From Galaxea fascicularis (lineage: Eukaryota; Cnidaria; Anthozoa; Scleractinia; Euphylliidae): DNA of 64,000 bases. This document shows, piece after piece, positions 1-13,230 of this stretch. The notes beneath the pieces are model-generated. The model had not been told where the DNA came from, made no database searches, and saw nothing but the letters and a program-made list of their open reading frames with translations. The stretch covers positions 11,759,804-11,823,803 of the forward strand of contig OX419344.1 of the NCBI GenBank assembly GCA_948470475.1, in the 5' to 3' direction. Made by a program: the position numbers and the translations under genes. Each line of letters begins with the position of its first letter. The stretch's first letter is position 1.

Positions 1-150
1 TTCAACTCTTTGTAAATAGCCAATAGCCAATATTGGTCTGCCTCCTGCCAGTTAACTCTGTTGTTTTGATCTGTGTTATTTATTTCACTGTCCCTGAAAA
101 GCCCTGCTTGGGGAGTTGGGAATTAATTATGTTTGTAGTATGTATGTTAA
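1..150 (+). mobile_element. 3' portion of a tRNA-derived SINE (family also at 34515 and 45121)
   Basis: The body resembles the two longer copies: TTCAACTC, then AAATAGCCA, then GGTCTGCCTCCTGCCAGTT, corresponding to GGTTTGCCTCCGGCCAGTT at about 34656. The tRNA-like head would lie left of the window. The copy is diverged. Confidence 0.55.
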
Positions 151-231
151 GTGAGGAAGGCTTTGCAAATCTGTTCCCAGTACTGGTAATTTGCTCCACT
201 TTGTTGAATTTTCAATGAAATCTGAGCTTAC

Positions 232-815
232 CAAGTGAACAAATGGCACAAAGTAACCAAGCATCCAAAGGGCAAGTGAAGCACACCACAGAATGTATGC
301 CTTGTTCTTGAACAGTTCCATGAAACTCTTGAGAAAAGCTAACTTAGATTTCTTCTCGTCAGCAGGCTTCTTGTTTGCATTCAGGAAACCAGTGTTGATT
401 GGTCGGTACACAACGGCACAGACTATCACACAGGAGAGCATGCCTGCTGAGATCCTCATTGTGTTCCTCATACCAAACAGCTGAATCAACTGCTGTAGAA
501 TGGGTCCCATGCACAGGGTACCTACTCCACTCCCAGATGAAGTGATCCCATTGGCTAAGGAGAGCCGCTTGGAGAAATACTGCCCAAGAATAACAACAGA
601 TGGAAAATAACACATGCTTGCGCCAACCCCAAATAGAAAGCCATAAGTCAAGTCCATTATGTAGATGTTGGGTGATATGGAACCAAGAAGGCACCCACTT
701 GCTGCGATGATGCACCCAATCATTGTTGTTGCTCGGCAGCCCAGCTTTTGACATAGGCTGGTTGCCAGGGGTCCAAGCAAGAACATCATGCCATAAGTGA
801 TGGAACCCACCCAAG
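232..815 (-). CDS. SLC16 gene, coding exon 2
   Basis: The exon is 584 bp long. The acceptor is ctcttcacag and the donor at its 3' end is gtaagc; it finishes on a codon boundary (phase 0). The apparent open frame starting at 810 uses a GTG and is not a real start: the exon opens five bases earlier by completing the split Ala codon from exon 1. Confidence 0.9.
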
Positions 816-3800
816 CTGTGAAGAGAAAAGGGAGAAAAATTGATCAGTGGAAGGAAGACCATACTATGGCCTGGGTGTCAGACATTTCTTTGGTGGGGGT
901 AGGGGCATGTGGGAGGGGGAACAGTTCGCCCTATTTACCTACCACTTAGAATGGGCTGATGCCTTAATAATGATAGTACATTAATAATAATAGTTCATTA
1001 AGAATCACTGCACATCTACATGTAACAAATTATCCTTTATGGGGGATTTTTAATTTTTACCATCAGAACTTGGCTGGAATTTAAAACAAATGAACCTCCA
1101 GAACCTTTTTGTGCCCCTGAAAGGCTCCAAAGCAATTGAAGTGCCTATCACCCTAGCTGGTTTGTTTTTTTTCTGAAAAGCAGACATGGTAAAAAAGCAA
1201 TAACAAAGAAAAAACTGGATTAGAAGCGCTCTGTGATTTTTAAAACGCAATCGAAATCAAGGTTTTCGAAGCTAAAACCGCGCACAAAGAAGTCTGGCAC
1301 CAGTATCAGTCATGATGTCAACCCGGTACCTCCACAACATATGAACAACTAAAACTATAAGCGATTCAGTGAGAAATCCACCTGAGGCGAACGATTTTGG
1401 CTGACAAAATGTCTGAGAGTCAATCCGACTCCGAGATAAGCAATTACTCTGTTGATTCAGAATACAACTATATCCCTGGATATATCCACCCAGTTCTTTC
1501 TACGTTTTTTTGCCTTGGGACGGGCATCACCAAAGAAAGGTATAGCGAGAAGAATTATACTTTTCTGCACATCTGGAAAGGCAGAACATCCCCGAGCCAC
1601 ACACCTTCCCGGTATATTTCCTTCTGTTGAGCAAAGGTAAAGATACCGGGTTGACGTCACAAGCTAGCTAGTTCCCAGGCTTTCAATTGCTCCTCTTTGA
1701 ATTCATATTGGCGGAAAAATGAGCTTTTCGGGGTTTTTTACCCTCTGATAAAAAGAAGTCAAAGGGAAGAATAAGGTGTATTTCTTCACAGAGCTTCTTT
1801 GGTAGACATAAATTATCGGAATTCATTAACAGTAAGTAGGGGTGATAGGCACTTTAAAAACGAACATAGCGAGTGATCTGACTCTATTGAAGAAAGAACA
1901 AACACATACTCGGTTTTTGCAGATTTCCATAACGGTTGAAGGACTTGAAAACTTTGGCCCATTAATTATTTTATTCAAGTTTCAATTGATTTATTTTCTG
2001 GCTTTCTGCAGCCCAAGATGCTCATTAACATTCGGAGATTATCATTAATTACAAAACAAAAGGAACGATTTCTTTCAAAACGCCCTCTTTGATCTCACTG
2101 GACAAAGACTTTTCAACCGAGAATAGCTAGTGAACAACAGCGAACTTACAGCTATTACGATTATATGCACTTTCATAAAGACAGATTATTTTAGAGTCCA
2201 GAGGTCAACTTAACACAATCAGTTCATTGGGAATTTAATCAAAGCATCCACCAAAACTGTTGTTGTATTTCATTCAAGGTACTTGACAAAGATCTCTACT
2301 ACGATCGTTGCGTAGGATATGTATGTAAAGAAATTTGGAAATCGCGTTGAGTCACAACTTGCTTGTTGATACAACAAGGGAATGTTTATTTAAAAACCCT
2401 GCGGAACCAGAATAAAATAATTGTCACCAAAACGAGAATGATTTTGTTGTCAAGCCGTTCGAAACACATTAAACTTTAAAGCCATCCTACAACTTTTTAC
2501 TGGTACCATGCAAACGGAAAAAAACAATACAGTATCATCTTTGCAGAAGTCTGAGGAAGTCGCAATGTAAGCCTAGAAAAAAATAATTAAGAATATCGCA
2601 TTGTTTAGTGATTTGAGAGGAACGTCAAAAGTGCTGTCAACATCTCCTTAAAAAAGAAAGAATGCTGTTCCTGTTGTCACCGTTTCTAGAGTTATTTTTT
2701 TTATTTTGAAAGAAAAAACTCGCGTAGATTGGTTTCAAACAAAACAATAACCGCGTGGTGGTTTGCGGGTCGTGGCACCTTTTCCACAACTGACAACCGA
2801 TCAATTTGCTTTCAGACCACACAAACAAGGGATATCCTTTCAAAAACAACTAGCTAGCAACTCACGGAAAGTCGAGCACAAATGTCTGTGTAAGCTACTG
2901 AATGAAGCTGAAGACTCTCGTTCGAACACGAAATGCGTGAACCCCTTGATGTGGAATTCATTTTAATCTCGTACGTGTTGCACGCGTTTCGCGCGGAGTG
3001 CGCCAAACATACGCACTCAAACCACGCGTCAAACGCGAAGAAATAACGCGGTTTTTGACGTCGGTTTTGAAGTTATTGCTGTCAAAACTAAAAAAATAAA
3101 TAGATCGGAAGCTTGATATTCAATCATGATATAATCCCATCCAAAGTCTGATGAAGTATCAAGTAATTTAATTGCAGATAATTAGTGAACGATAGGTTAG
3201 GAAAAGGAAAAATAAAAAGACCATTGGGTTGCATTTTTGGAAAGTTTATATTCCAAATAGGACTGAAAAGAAATAGCAGACAATTTTTGAAGAGATCGTG
3301 TCAATTTACAGATTAGCACACAAACTGGAATTTATCGTGCCTTCATTAAAAATTACTTTGCTATCAAAATTCTTGAACATAGACAAAATTTACAAATGTT
3401 CTCAGAAAAGATACGCGACTTTAAAGTTCTTAGAAGCGAATTTACGTGTTAAGAATGCATTCCTCTTACGCCAAAATGGCCACTTTTTAAAGCGGGGTTT
3501 CAAGTAGCAGTTAATGCCAGATAAACAGTTCTCAAACTAAAAGGAGCTTGATTTAATCTGCCAAATTGTTGTTGAGAGGCTATAGTTTCTTCTCTAAGGT
3601 GAGCAAAGCGCAAAATTAACAGTCATTCTTCGTAGTCAAATTTTGCGGCGAAATTAAAATTATAGTTTTAATCAGCAAAATCAATCCATGATATATTTAT
3701 TCTAACCGCACTGAATCTAATGAAGTATTCCTTTGGCATTTTCGCAGGCTGAAAGGAAATGCTTGCTTCAATCCTCGCTTCCGATGTGGAAATGCGCCGC

Positions 3801-5607
3801 TCGACTGCATTGGTAAACTAAACTATGATGTTTTTAAAACTTCTATGTCAACAAACATGGCAAGCATACTTTGTTTTATAATTTTTAATCTTTCCGTCAA
3901 CGTTTATAATGTCCTGCCGCAGTATTTTGCGTCATGAAGTTGAACAGAACATGTTTAAATGTAACGCGCCTAAAATCAGGATAAATTTGTACGAAATTCC
4001 CCTTTTGAAGATACCAAAACAAGATAAAGCAGTATACTTTCAAAATGAGGCTGTTAGTAAAGTTCTGGCGGTAGATAGCAGGAACAAAACGTTTCTCGTG
4101 GAGCAGTGACGCGACTCATTGATAACTATTTCTGCAGGGGGAAATTCGATATTTTATCCCCAACGTGGTTTACGAAAGAATTTTCAAATTTTATTAGCAG
4201 GAATCGCTTTAACTAAATCTATATATTGCATTTTCATCGGATTTAAGTGCATGGTGTTTAAGTGAGTCTTAATAACTTTTCTAAAAGTCTATCTGGTTAG
4301 TTTACCAGTGGCTTGAAAAGCTTTTGTACGTTATCTTTATATTTATATCGTTACAGCATGTCAAGTCACACGTCTAAATCAGAGTTACAACTTCAAAAGC
4401 ATAAGCAACTGACTCGATGTTTAGGAAGGAAAAAGCAGTACATTGTAAGACAAGGACGACTTTAAGAATTATTTGCTCAACTGCAACTTAAAACAATAAC
4501 AGTGTTGTTATCTTGTTTATGAAAAAACCTTTTGAATGCAAATCAGTCCTTTGACACAATGACAATATTTACAGACGAGATTTTTATTTCCAGCAGCAGA
4601 ACGAGACAAGAAAGCTACTTTTAAAGAGAAGAACTTAAAATTTTGTTCTCCAGGTTCATGACTGCTTCGCTAAAGGAGGCGTGCTTGGAGGATAGGCTGA
4701 TGGTAATGGAAAACCCCTCAAATTATGCAGATTTATTGGACATGTTTCTATTGGCTGAAAATCAAGAAAAACTGGTTTTTGACGAGAATTTGACGTTTCC
4801 TGTCACATGCGAACTAAAGATTCGATCGATGAAATATTTTTTTCCAGTGATTCGAGTTCGAAATTATATCCGAAACGGAACCTTTTAGCTCTTAAAATAA
4901 CATATCCATGATACGAAAATTTATCTGGTAGCAGGTTTTTATCAAATAAATCTGAAAATCATACGCAATGAATTTCGTGTTCAAATCGCCGGCCGAGTAA
5001 AACGTTTTACCTCCTACAAAGGCTGGGAGTCAAGTCTATTTTCCGCTTTAGACCGTGGGTAAAACCCAGGCGTTGATAGTAATTACGTCGATCGCGAAAG
5101 CAGATTCGTTGAACATTTCTTGAGGGATTAAAGCAGAATTATGAGCGCATTAGAGCCGGCGAAGGAAGCTCAAGCAGAGTTTTCCGCGCAACGGGAGAAT
5201 ACTTGCAACACACTCGAAACGTGAATCGAAAATCATGTCAAGGTAGCGGTTACACTCTGAGCCGAAACTTATAAAAGCTCTCTAGGATGAATCAACTTTC
5301 TTAGAAAGAAATTAAAAATACAACACAATACAAGCTCCAAACTCATTTGCATGTTGTTTTCGTGTTGAATGACAGGAGTTAATCAACCAAGCGAAAAAAA
5401 AAATTTCATTTTACCTGCTTTGGCTTTTCCAACATTGAACTCGGTCAGGAGCTCCACGTATATGAGACCAAAGTTATTCATAGTACCAAGCACGATAAAT
5501 TGTGTGGTGAATGTCGCCAGGCAAACAAACCAGCCCCATCCTCCATCGGGGAATGGAACAATCACTTCGGGCTTTTCTTCCATCGGTTTTTTTTTGCAGC
5601 AAATCAT
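232..5607 (-). CDS. SLC16-family (monocarboxylate-type) transporter, N-terminal half, two exons, partial
   Basis: Encodes the first 259 residues of a plasma-membrane transporter of the SLC16/MCT group of the major facilitator superfamily, which move monocarboxylates, aromatic amino acids or related solutes. Exon 1 is 5415-5607 and exon 2 is 232-815; the split codon joins as Ala, giving the conserved junction VGKAKA/AWVGSI. The family signature PDGGWGW sits at residues 20-26, just before transmembrane helix 1. Exon 2 encodes about six hydrophobic helices and a charged cytoplasmic loop (near NANKKPADEKKSK) typical of the central MCT loop, then part of the next helix (ending FVPFVHL). A donor (gtaagc) follows at 231, so the gene continues past the left edge; full family members have 450-500 residues. 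The start codon is the ATG at 5607, 19 residues before the signature. The substrate cannot be told from this half. Confidence 0.9.
816..5414 (-). other. Intron 1 of the SLC16 gene (4.6 kb)
   Basis: I see no coding exon that would keep the SLC16 frame. The intron contains one inverted-repeat element at 1313-1659; the remainder is AT-rich unique-looking sequence. Confidence 0.7.
1313..1659. mobile_element. Inverted-repeat element enclosing a short acidic reading frame
   Basis: Ends are TGATGTCAACCCGGTACCT at 1313-1331 and its reverse complement with 17 of 19 matches at 1641-1659. Between them, 1397-1630 (+) has an open frame that begins with a Ser/Asp/Glu-rich stretch (MSESQSDSEISNYSVDSEY). 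No clear target duplication was seen. It is probably a nonautonomous DNA element inside the SLC16 intron; the protein fragment is not recognised. Confidence 0.5.
5415..5607 (-). CDS. SLC16 gene, coding exon 1
   Basis: This 193-bp exon starts with a true ATG and ends one base into an alanine codon, followed by the donor gtaaaa. It holds the basic N-terminus, the PDGGWGW signature and helix 1. Continued reading past the donor gives only lysine- and phenylalanine-rich noise, which supports the splice site. Confidence 0.9.
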
Positions 5608-5795
5608 CTTGGTGATGAAGCGGTGTGGTGAGCGCCGCGTTCCGTTATTTCTCCGGGGTCTCCTGTTACAGCGCAGAACAGAGCCGATTCGCTTCTGCCT
5701 GTAGATCTCTGAGGTGTTACCTTGACCCGCTGTTGGAATGGAGTGGCACGATTATCGAAGCGAGTGAAATGCTGAGCACCCCCTCACCGGGTTCT

Positions 5796-5853
5796 TTATT
5801 TAGGTCGCTGACGTTTGTTTGTCAAGCCATCATTTCCTGGCGCTGATTGGTCA
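5796..5853 (-). promoter_or_regulatory. Candidate core promoter of the SLC16 gene
   Basis: Reading the minus strand, a CCAAT box (GACCAATCAGCG, 5853-5842) is followed about 40 bp later by a TATA-like stretch (CTAAATAAAG, near 5803-5795). This would place transcription start near 5765 and leave a 5' untranslated region of about 160 bp. Spacing and order fit a classical promoter; the TATA match is loose. Confidence 0.4.
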
Positions 5854-8800
5854 ATGTTTCCGCATAGCCCGCAGCGCCGATTACATACATCTTCTCCCAA
5901 CTGTACAAAATTAAAGACAACAGAACAAAGATTTCAGCTGTCATGGCGTGACAAAGTTGATTTGCATCATGAAACATTTTTTGCCCGTTCTTTGTTGGTT
6001 TTTTTTTTTATTGAAAATCCATGTGCAGAGGTTTAAGAAAACTTCTCTTTCTCTTATGTCTTCAAGGTGAGAGGAGCAAAGCGAACACTATACAACCGTA
6101 CGTTATTAGATTCTCAATTTCCGGCACGTGTAGCGAACATGTTTCCCTGACCTTTGGTCTCAACCTTCATTAGCCGAGAGAAGGGTCGTCCCTTTTGAGG
6201 TAAAAGGAGGCTTTAGTGTTTCAGAAATTATATGCAAATGCAAACGTGTGAAAAGTGCAGAGAACGCAAGAATATTGTTGTCATCTTAAAAGTCAAATTT
6301 CTCTCTTTGCGATCCAACTATACAGCTGCATAACGGCGCTCGACTCCTTTGGGCGATGGTTGGTGTGGAAAGACAAATCAATGATACAAAATAGCGAAAG
6401 CTTTTAGCCTTAATGAGTTAGCTCAAGTTGCGGGTTTCAACGAAAAGCCGGCTTTTCGCATGCATCGCGAGAAATCAGCTTAGGCAATTCTCGCGTATTT
6501 TAGGGTCGGTTTTAGCTCTTTAAGAAACGCTATTTTTATTTAAATGGACATTTTCTTTCTGAAATTTCCACGTAAACATGCTTTTCTTTAGTTGATACTT
6601 TACGATTGTTACTGAGATAAAACGTTGGGAATTAAAATAAAATGGGCTTGTCATTTGTAAATTGAGTCGATCTAGTGAGCAAGACTTTGTACAAACATGT
6701 ACTTGAACTTTGTCGTCTCCTCATATGAGATAACGTACTTGTACTCAGAAGTTGTGATGAAGATTGGCATGCATCGGGAACAAGCATTGTCAAAAAACAC
6801 TTGATAACAGGCGGCAATGTCCTTTTGTCCAATCTTAGAGCGTGCGAGAAGAAAGAAAATGTCGGGCAGTTGTCGATCTGCTTGCCTGTTTGAACTTGCT
6901 CATGGAAAACTAAAACAAAGGCAACAATGGAACAGGAACAATCCAGATCTTGCGATAGTCAGCTGAGCATTAAACACGAATCTATTCTTCTCGGTGTCTT
7001 GTGACTCGCAGTGTGACAGAAATAAGCCTCTTTCCCCGTTTATTTTCCAACACATTACGCACGTGTCAAGAAATTTTTACAAACTCTTGGCCTTTATTTC
7101 TCACCACGCTTGATATGAAAATAACATCTCGCAATTTTTGGGGCATACTTTCACTGAAACACGCTGTGAACGCTGGAAGCTCGCTTGCATTCATCTTGCA
7201 GGGCTCAGTTTGACCTTGGTAATATTTTTAGTCGTGAATCGCTCGTCCGTAATCGGGCCCTTAGGCATTTGAATTACTGAAATTTAATAACAAGTTGTAC
7301 TGGTTTAGCCGAATATGTTGCTAGGTGTTGTTGGGGGTTGGAAGCGTTGGTGTACCATTACCTCTTTCAGTGTAGGGAAGCCCGCCTCCTTATTGTTTGT
7401 CGAGGGTCTTGCCAAGATGGCACTGAAGGGAAGGAAGAGCGGCTGAAACTCTTGCATTCAGCCGAGGGAAACAAAAACTGACTTTTTTGTCAGTCTCTTG
7501 AGGTTTTGAATTGAACATCTCTCCTTGTTCTTGGCAGTTCATGGTAAAGGTTTACTCAGCCATTTCTGAATGTCACATTATTTTATCGCGATGTTTCTTC
7601 TCTTTATCTCCCTCTGAGAACAATAACGTTATGCCATTGAGCCACCCTTATATCACGCTGTGAGCTGGAAGGATGTTTATCACGGTCTTCTGCTCAGTAC
7701 GCCCTTTGGGTTGGACAGTAAGGGGGAATGGGGGGGGGGGGGGCAGAGATAGGAGGGTTGCAGTTTGCTAACATTTCGAATGAAGCTGCATGCACGGGGT
7801 TTTAAGACTGACCGACGGAAGAAAGAGAGGAAAACATAAAATGAAGGAAGCAGAACTAAATTCACCTTCTCGCTTAAGGAATTACTCTTTGTAGACTGCG
7901 ATTTCCCGCATCGTGTTCAAAAGCTTCAAGACTAAAAACTCTGTAGCCTGCAAATACGCGCCCCAGAGTAGGGACGTTCGCGAGAATGACAAAGCGTCCT
8001 TTGCGACTGAAAAAAATTAAAAACGAGGGCCGGTTTTCATTCATGGAGTAAAAACACCAAGCAATGGATTTTAGAGGCCGGGGCTAAACACAAAATGTGG
8101 TAAATAAGACAATTTAGACGGAAGCTGTAGGTTCAGTGTTTTTTTTTTTACACCGCCTAGGAAACTCGCACCAAAACTCTGAGGTTTCCTTTTCCAGCCT
8201 GCAAAAGGGTATGGGTTTTAACTATTTCGTTCTGAAAAAAGGGAAGCTTTAAAGGCGAAATTTGAGTGCGTCCAGTCCTCCGCACAGGTTTGGCACGCAA
8301 GCTAAATGGTGTCTGAAGTAGAACCATTCTAATGAAATCCTTTTCAAGCGTAGGTTATGATTGATGCACGTGTCTCCCATAAAAGTCATCTTTTCTTAGT
8401 TTTGAATTTCTGCTTTGTCTGGCACGAGCGGAAAAAAAAGACCCTTGACTATTTCGAAACGCGTGAATTCAGCGTTCACATCGTGAGCTTGGTTTGCCTG
8501 GACCTGCTACAAGAAGTTTGATCGACTATATGAGATCCCAGTCACAACAATAACTACCAGTCGAATTGATTGTACGTTAAAAAACATTATCTGGAGTTAA
8601 ATATATTTCTCTTGGAGTCAAGTTTATTCCGTTTTTCAAACCATTTTTCTTCTTTGTTTTCCTTTTCTGAAATTTATCACGGTAAAAATCTGGAAGGATG
8701 CTACCCAAGGGCATTTAAGGACTGTATTAACTATGATTATGTAACGAATAGTAAAGACAAGACAAGGCAAGACTTTACACATTAACCTGGCACAGCAGTA

Positions 8801-11800
8801 GCAGGCAGGGCTAATGTCGTCGGGCCAGGAGAGTCAATGGAAGAAAGTAAGTGTCGTGTTGGTGGAAATTAAAACCTTGGGAAAACTGAGAAATGTCAGG
8901 GGCAAAAGGACTCGATCAGTTCAGAGTCCTTGGCTGAAATTTTACTGAATTCTACGAAAATTCTTTCTTTCTTTCTTCTTTAGCCAGGGCTAGTTTAAAT
9001 GGAGTCCTGAAATCAAGGGAACAAAATCTTCCTTCGAGAAAATGGAATGAATGAAACGAACCTTTATAGGCAACTATTTTCTTTCCGAAAATGCTACCTT
9101 ACGTTTTTAACTGCCAAACAACAGCAAACATGACTCTTCGGACGGAAAACGGCAGAGCCTATGATTTCCCCATTGCGAATCTTTTAGGCCACGTTTCAGT
9201 TACTGAAAATTTGAGGGCACTCTTTTATCGACGCCAAAAAGCTAAGACGCACTACCCTCCACCGAACAGATATACAGTAAAGCGAAACTTGTCGCTGAGT
9301 GCTCCTCATGAAATACGTTCGGCATTTGAAATCCTAATGGTGTTACTGCTGTACTGTTTTGTTCATCTCGTAATGTTTTCTTTATTGTACTTTTCTGTCT
9401 AGAATAACCGGCCACTTTTTGAGAGTTATAAATTTACTGCTCCTGCACTCCCTAAGTCGAAGAAGAATGAAAAGAAACGGAAGTGAAAGTGTGCTCGGGA
9501 TCGCAGTCCCGCGCTTCTGGACCGCGGAAGCAGCATTTATCGAGTACCTGTTACTGTACAAGACACCATAGAATTAGGGTATTTTATGGTGAGGAAAAGC
9601 GATGCAAGAATAAAAAGCGGCTATATCTTCCGAGTTCTTGTTAGTATTCGCTTATTTTTGCAGGTCAGACTCGAGCGGCAGCTCCTCATATCCAGGAAAC
9701 AATTAACGGAATATATCTGTCATCGGAGCACGTCTAGGCCTCCTTGGTCAAGACCAGCTCATGTGCGCTGTTTCGTGATGCTTTCCGAAGAGACTCATCC
9801 TGTTTATTAGTAAACGGGATTAATTCTTCTTGACGTTGTGACCAAGCAAAAGAGCAAAAGAGTTCGCACGCATTTCCGGAATTGGACACGTTCTTCTCGT
9901 GATTAATTGACCATTTTTAAGCTGCTCGCCTGTGCAAAGCCTAAAATAAAGATTTAATTAATCATCATGACATGTTTGGAATTTTCAGGACGTTTAGGGT
10001 CGTATTCCTCTGTCGTTTAACCTCCACCTTGGCACAATGTACGTAAAGATAGGTCATATCTGCACTCAACAAATCATCACAGCCAGTGTTACAATAGAAG
10101 CAGAACTTCCTTCGATACTATAGAAGTATGTTTAAAATTTTATTTCAAACTGTTAAGTTATGCCTCTGATTGGAGTCGTTAATAGGGCTAGCGAGTGATG
10201 ATAGCGTGTGTAGAAGCTGGCGAACAAACCTGGCCTTATTTAGCTGTGGCACCTTTTCTTGTACACTGAACCTTTATGTGCAATTTGTTGTGTGTGACTT
10301 AGGAAGACCAACGATCCAGAATTGATGGCAGTTACTTCCACCCTTTCCCGCTTTCCTTCCCCTCAGTACGAGCACGAAAACCAAACAAACAAACTGTAGA
10401 ATAACTTTTTCAGAGGGACAGTCGAAGGATAGTTTTATAGAGCTATACTCCCTGAGGCGACACCCAATAGTCACTCTTGGTAGTGCCCCCTCCTCTTCCG
10501 GATTACGGTATCCAAAGACTAACGGTACACTCCAGTAAACTACAGCCCTTGATCAGTTTTGGACTTCGTTTTCCTGGATTAACAACGAGTGAAAGAAAAA
10601 TTGCCATGTACTACCTTACATCTAGACTTCTTATCCTTCAGAAGACTGAAGTGCTTTAACGATAAATATGTAGGGAGTCCTAATCCTTTAAATGCTAAGA
10701 TCAAGATTTAAATTCTCATTTGTTACCCTACACGTTTCTTTCAGAAGTAGTGTGGAGATGTTGTTGAAATATCAAGTACATTGATCTCGAGCGATCATGT
10801 CCTTATTTCTCGTGACCACTCTGTTTTATACAGCGTTGATATGTTACAAGGAGAAATTTGATGCTGATCACCTGAGAAAACAAACAAAACTACATACTGT
10901 AGCACGCCGGCTCTTCTCAGGGCCACCAAATAATACTGATTAAAATTACTGGCCCCTCCCTTCTCTTAATAATATCATTTGTTTGTTTTCTTCGGTTATA
11001 AAAAATAAAACGTGTACCTTTTCAGTTTGTAGTGCTTGTACAAAACCCGTCAAACAGAATTAAAAGGTAGTTGTCAAATAGCAAGCAAATACGAGAAAAC
11101 AGGAGAATTAATCCTTGAAGATTAGGGAAAATCACAATCACAAGGGAATGTGTTTTGAAATAAGCACCACTTTAAATGCCTTCTTAAAATCGGCCCGAAA
11201 AGCTAAAGAATGTGCCCCCAAGATACAAGGTAAATATCACGCGAGTGAAAACATTGCCGATTAAGTAAATGTGATCTGACGCCATTATGACGCCATTAAA
11301 CCGACACTTTAAACCGGCAGAGAGAAATTATGATTTCTGGCTGCTACGACTGAGATCAGGTTTAACGGTACTTAGCGACTAAGCTACCCAAACAAACGTT
11401 GGGCAGTGGAGGACAGTATGTGTGAGAGAAGATAGTAATTCTTTGTGCCAGTGAATGAGGAGCAACGTGGAATGTTGATTGAAGTGTTTTCATGACGCCG
11501 GTGCGACAGCCTCGTGTCACAAGTGAGCCGGTTAATGGGGTGACCTTTTTGACCAATGAAAATCACTCTCTCTGCTGCTGTTTTTAATTTGTAGATGCCA
11601 TCAAAGATATGGCATGCTCAGAGATAAAAAAAAAAAACCAATATTGGCTAGATAAACAAGGGTGTAAAGTCAAAAATAACATCTCAAAACTGACAGGTAG
11701 AGTTTCCTCGATTATGCCAGCATAATTTTGAGCACAATACTATATCTGGTGCATGGGGCACAGACAGAGAGAGGGAGAGAGAGATGCTGCCATAATACTC

Positions 11801-12971
11801 ATACTTTTTACCATAATTTAATGTTGTATTGCCTTTTTAGAAAGCTTGTTTGCTAATTTTTCCAGCAACAAATCTAAGATACAGAGATAAAAAAACAATG
11901 GAAGAACCGTCATCAGGGAGCCGCTTTAGAGGTTCGATTGCATACAAATGTTATTTTAGGCATGCGTGTTTTCTGGCATACTCGGAGGCCTGGTTGCCAT
12001 CATGCCAGGGCAGGCCCGTAGCAGGGGGAGGGACAGAGGAGGAGTTAAAAAATATACCAAGATACCACGACATTGACGGTATTAAAAAGATCATCTATAA
12101 AGTGAATTCGCGTTCTTTTAAACTTCATGGCAACTCGCTAAATTAAATTGTGGGCAAATTCTCCTGCAGTCAAATTCTATCATCATCATCATCGTCTTCA
12201 TTTATTTAAACACGGTAAAAAAAATTAGGTGAATCTATATTACTGTCGCTATAATAATAGCGACAAATTTAGCGTAAATTAGTTTAGTTTATTATATATA
12301 TATACATATACATATTTTAATTGCACACTACCTTTTAACTCTAGTTTCACTGGCCGGAGCACAGGCCACCCCTTGGCGCCCTGTGTCCCTTTTAACTGTA
12401 TAGCATACAGATAGTTTTTACTGCTGCATAATAATAATGATAATAAATTATTTGTTTATGTGAATATGAATCATTTATTCACTCATATTTACAAACAATT
12501 ATTTACAAAATAGATTCGGCAAAGACAAAAACAAATTCAAGTGAATGTAATAATTTACATCATTTACTATTGCATTTCCTACTAAAAACCTAGATCTAAT
12601 AAAACTATTTACATTTCTCGTAACTAAATAAAATGTCCCTAAAAATTATAGCAGAATATGAATAACTTATTTAAAGAAAAGTTAAGGCCTGCTTTTCAAG
12701 AACGCCGTGTCAGAATTAGTTAGGTAATGTTGAAAATTGTTTAGAGAAGTTGCTTGTCAAGCGTTAGAGGGCAGACTGTTCCAGAGAACTGCATCACTAA
12801 AAGCTACTAAATAACTAAAGCTATTTTTATAATAGTTAGTACGTGGCAAGAAAATAGCGAGCTTATTCTCCGTGTCTCGCAAATTGTATGAGGTAGTGAC
12901 TTCGCTAGTGATATGAATTTTAAAAGACAAATAACCAGGAGCAAGGCCATTTACGGGGGTGACAACTCTAA
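5854..12971. other. Intergenic DNA upstream of the SLC16 gene, no gene supported
   Basis: No open frame here shows a family motif or a splice-linked partner. Visible features are low-complexity only: a 14-base G run at 7730-7743, a GA-rich run near 11765-11785, a (CAT)n run near 12180 and AT and ATA/ATG microsatellites between 12296 and 12450. Confidence 0.6.
12330..12450 (+). repeat. Probable retroposon 3' tail ending in an ATA/ATG-type microsatellite
   Basis: A hairpin-forming segment (GGCCGGAGCACAGGCC) is followed about 60 bp later by a run of ATAATAATAATGATAATAA. A structured 3' end plus a short-period tail is typical of LINE/SINE 3' ends. No coding part remains. Confidence 0.35.
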
Positions 12972-13227
12972 GGCCTTGTTTAGATGGAGAAAAGTTGTCC
13001 CGGGTAGAAGGGTCACCCGCCTAACTGATCTACCCTAGGCGAGCCAACGTTTCGTACATTTCCTTACAAAACTTAGCGAACCGTTTACACGAGAAACAAA
13101 ACGTTGGCTCGGCTAGAAGGGTGACCCTCCTACCCTCCTAGTCGAGCCAAATGCAACTTTTCTCCATATAAACACTTTGGCGGGTGACCCTTCTACCCGG
13201 GACAACTTTGTTCATATGAACGGGGCC
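12972..13227. mobile_element. PIF/Harbinger-type MITE with TAA target duplication
   Basis: A 256-bp element has terminal inverted repeats of about 50 bp, beginning GGCCTTGTTTAGATG on the left and GGCCCCGTTCATATG on the inverted right end, sharing a long identical core around TTGTCCCGGGTAGAAGGG. It is flanked by TAA at 12969-12971 and 13228-13230. Three-base TWA duplications and GG(C/G)CC termini are the hallmark of PIF/Harbinger (Tourist-like) elements. A second nested inverted pair (GAGCCAACGTTT / AAACGTTGGCTC) lies inside. It has no coding capacity. Confidence 0.8.
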
Positions 13228-13230
13228 TAA

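Noticed and set aside
7730..7743. G14 run as a G-quadruplex regulator
   Set aside because: A homopolymer run without nearby gene start; more likely simple slippage sequence.
9091..9402. 103-residue open frame with a hydrophobic C-terminus
   Set aside because: No recognised domain, no splice partner, and a hydrophobic tail is common in AT-rich random frames.
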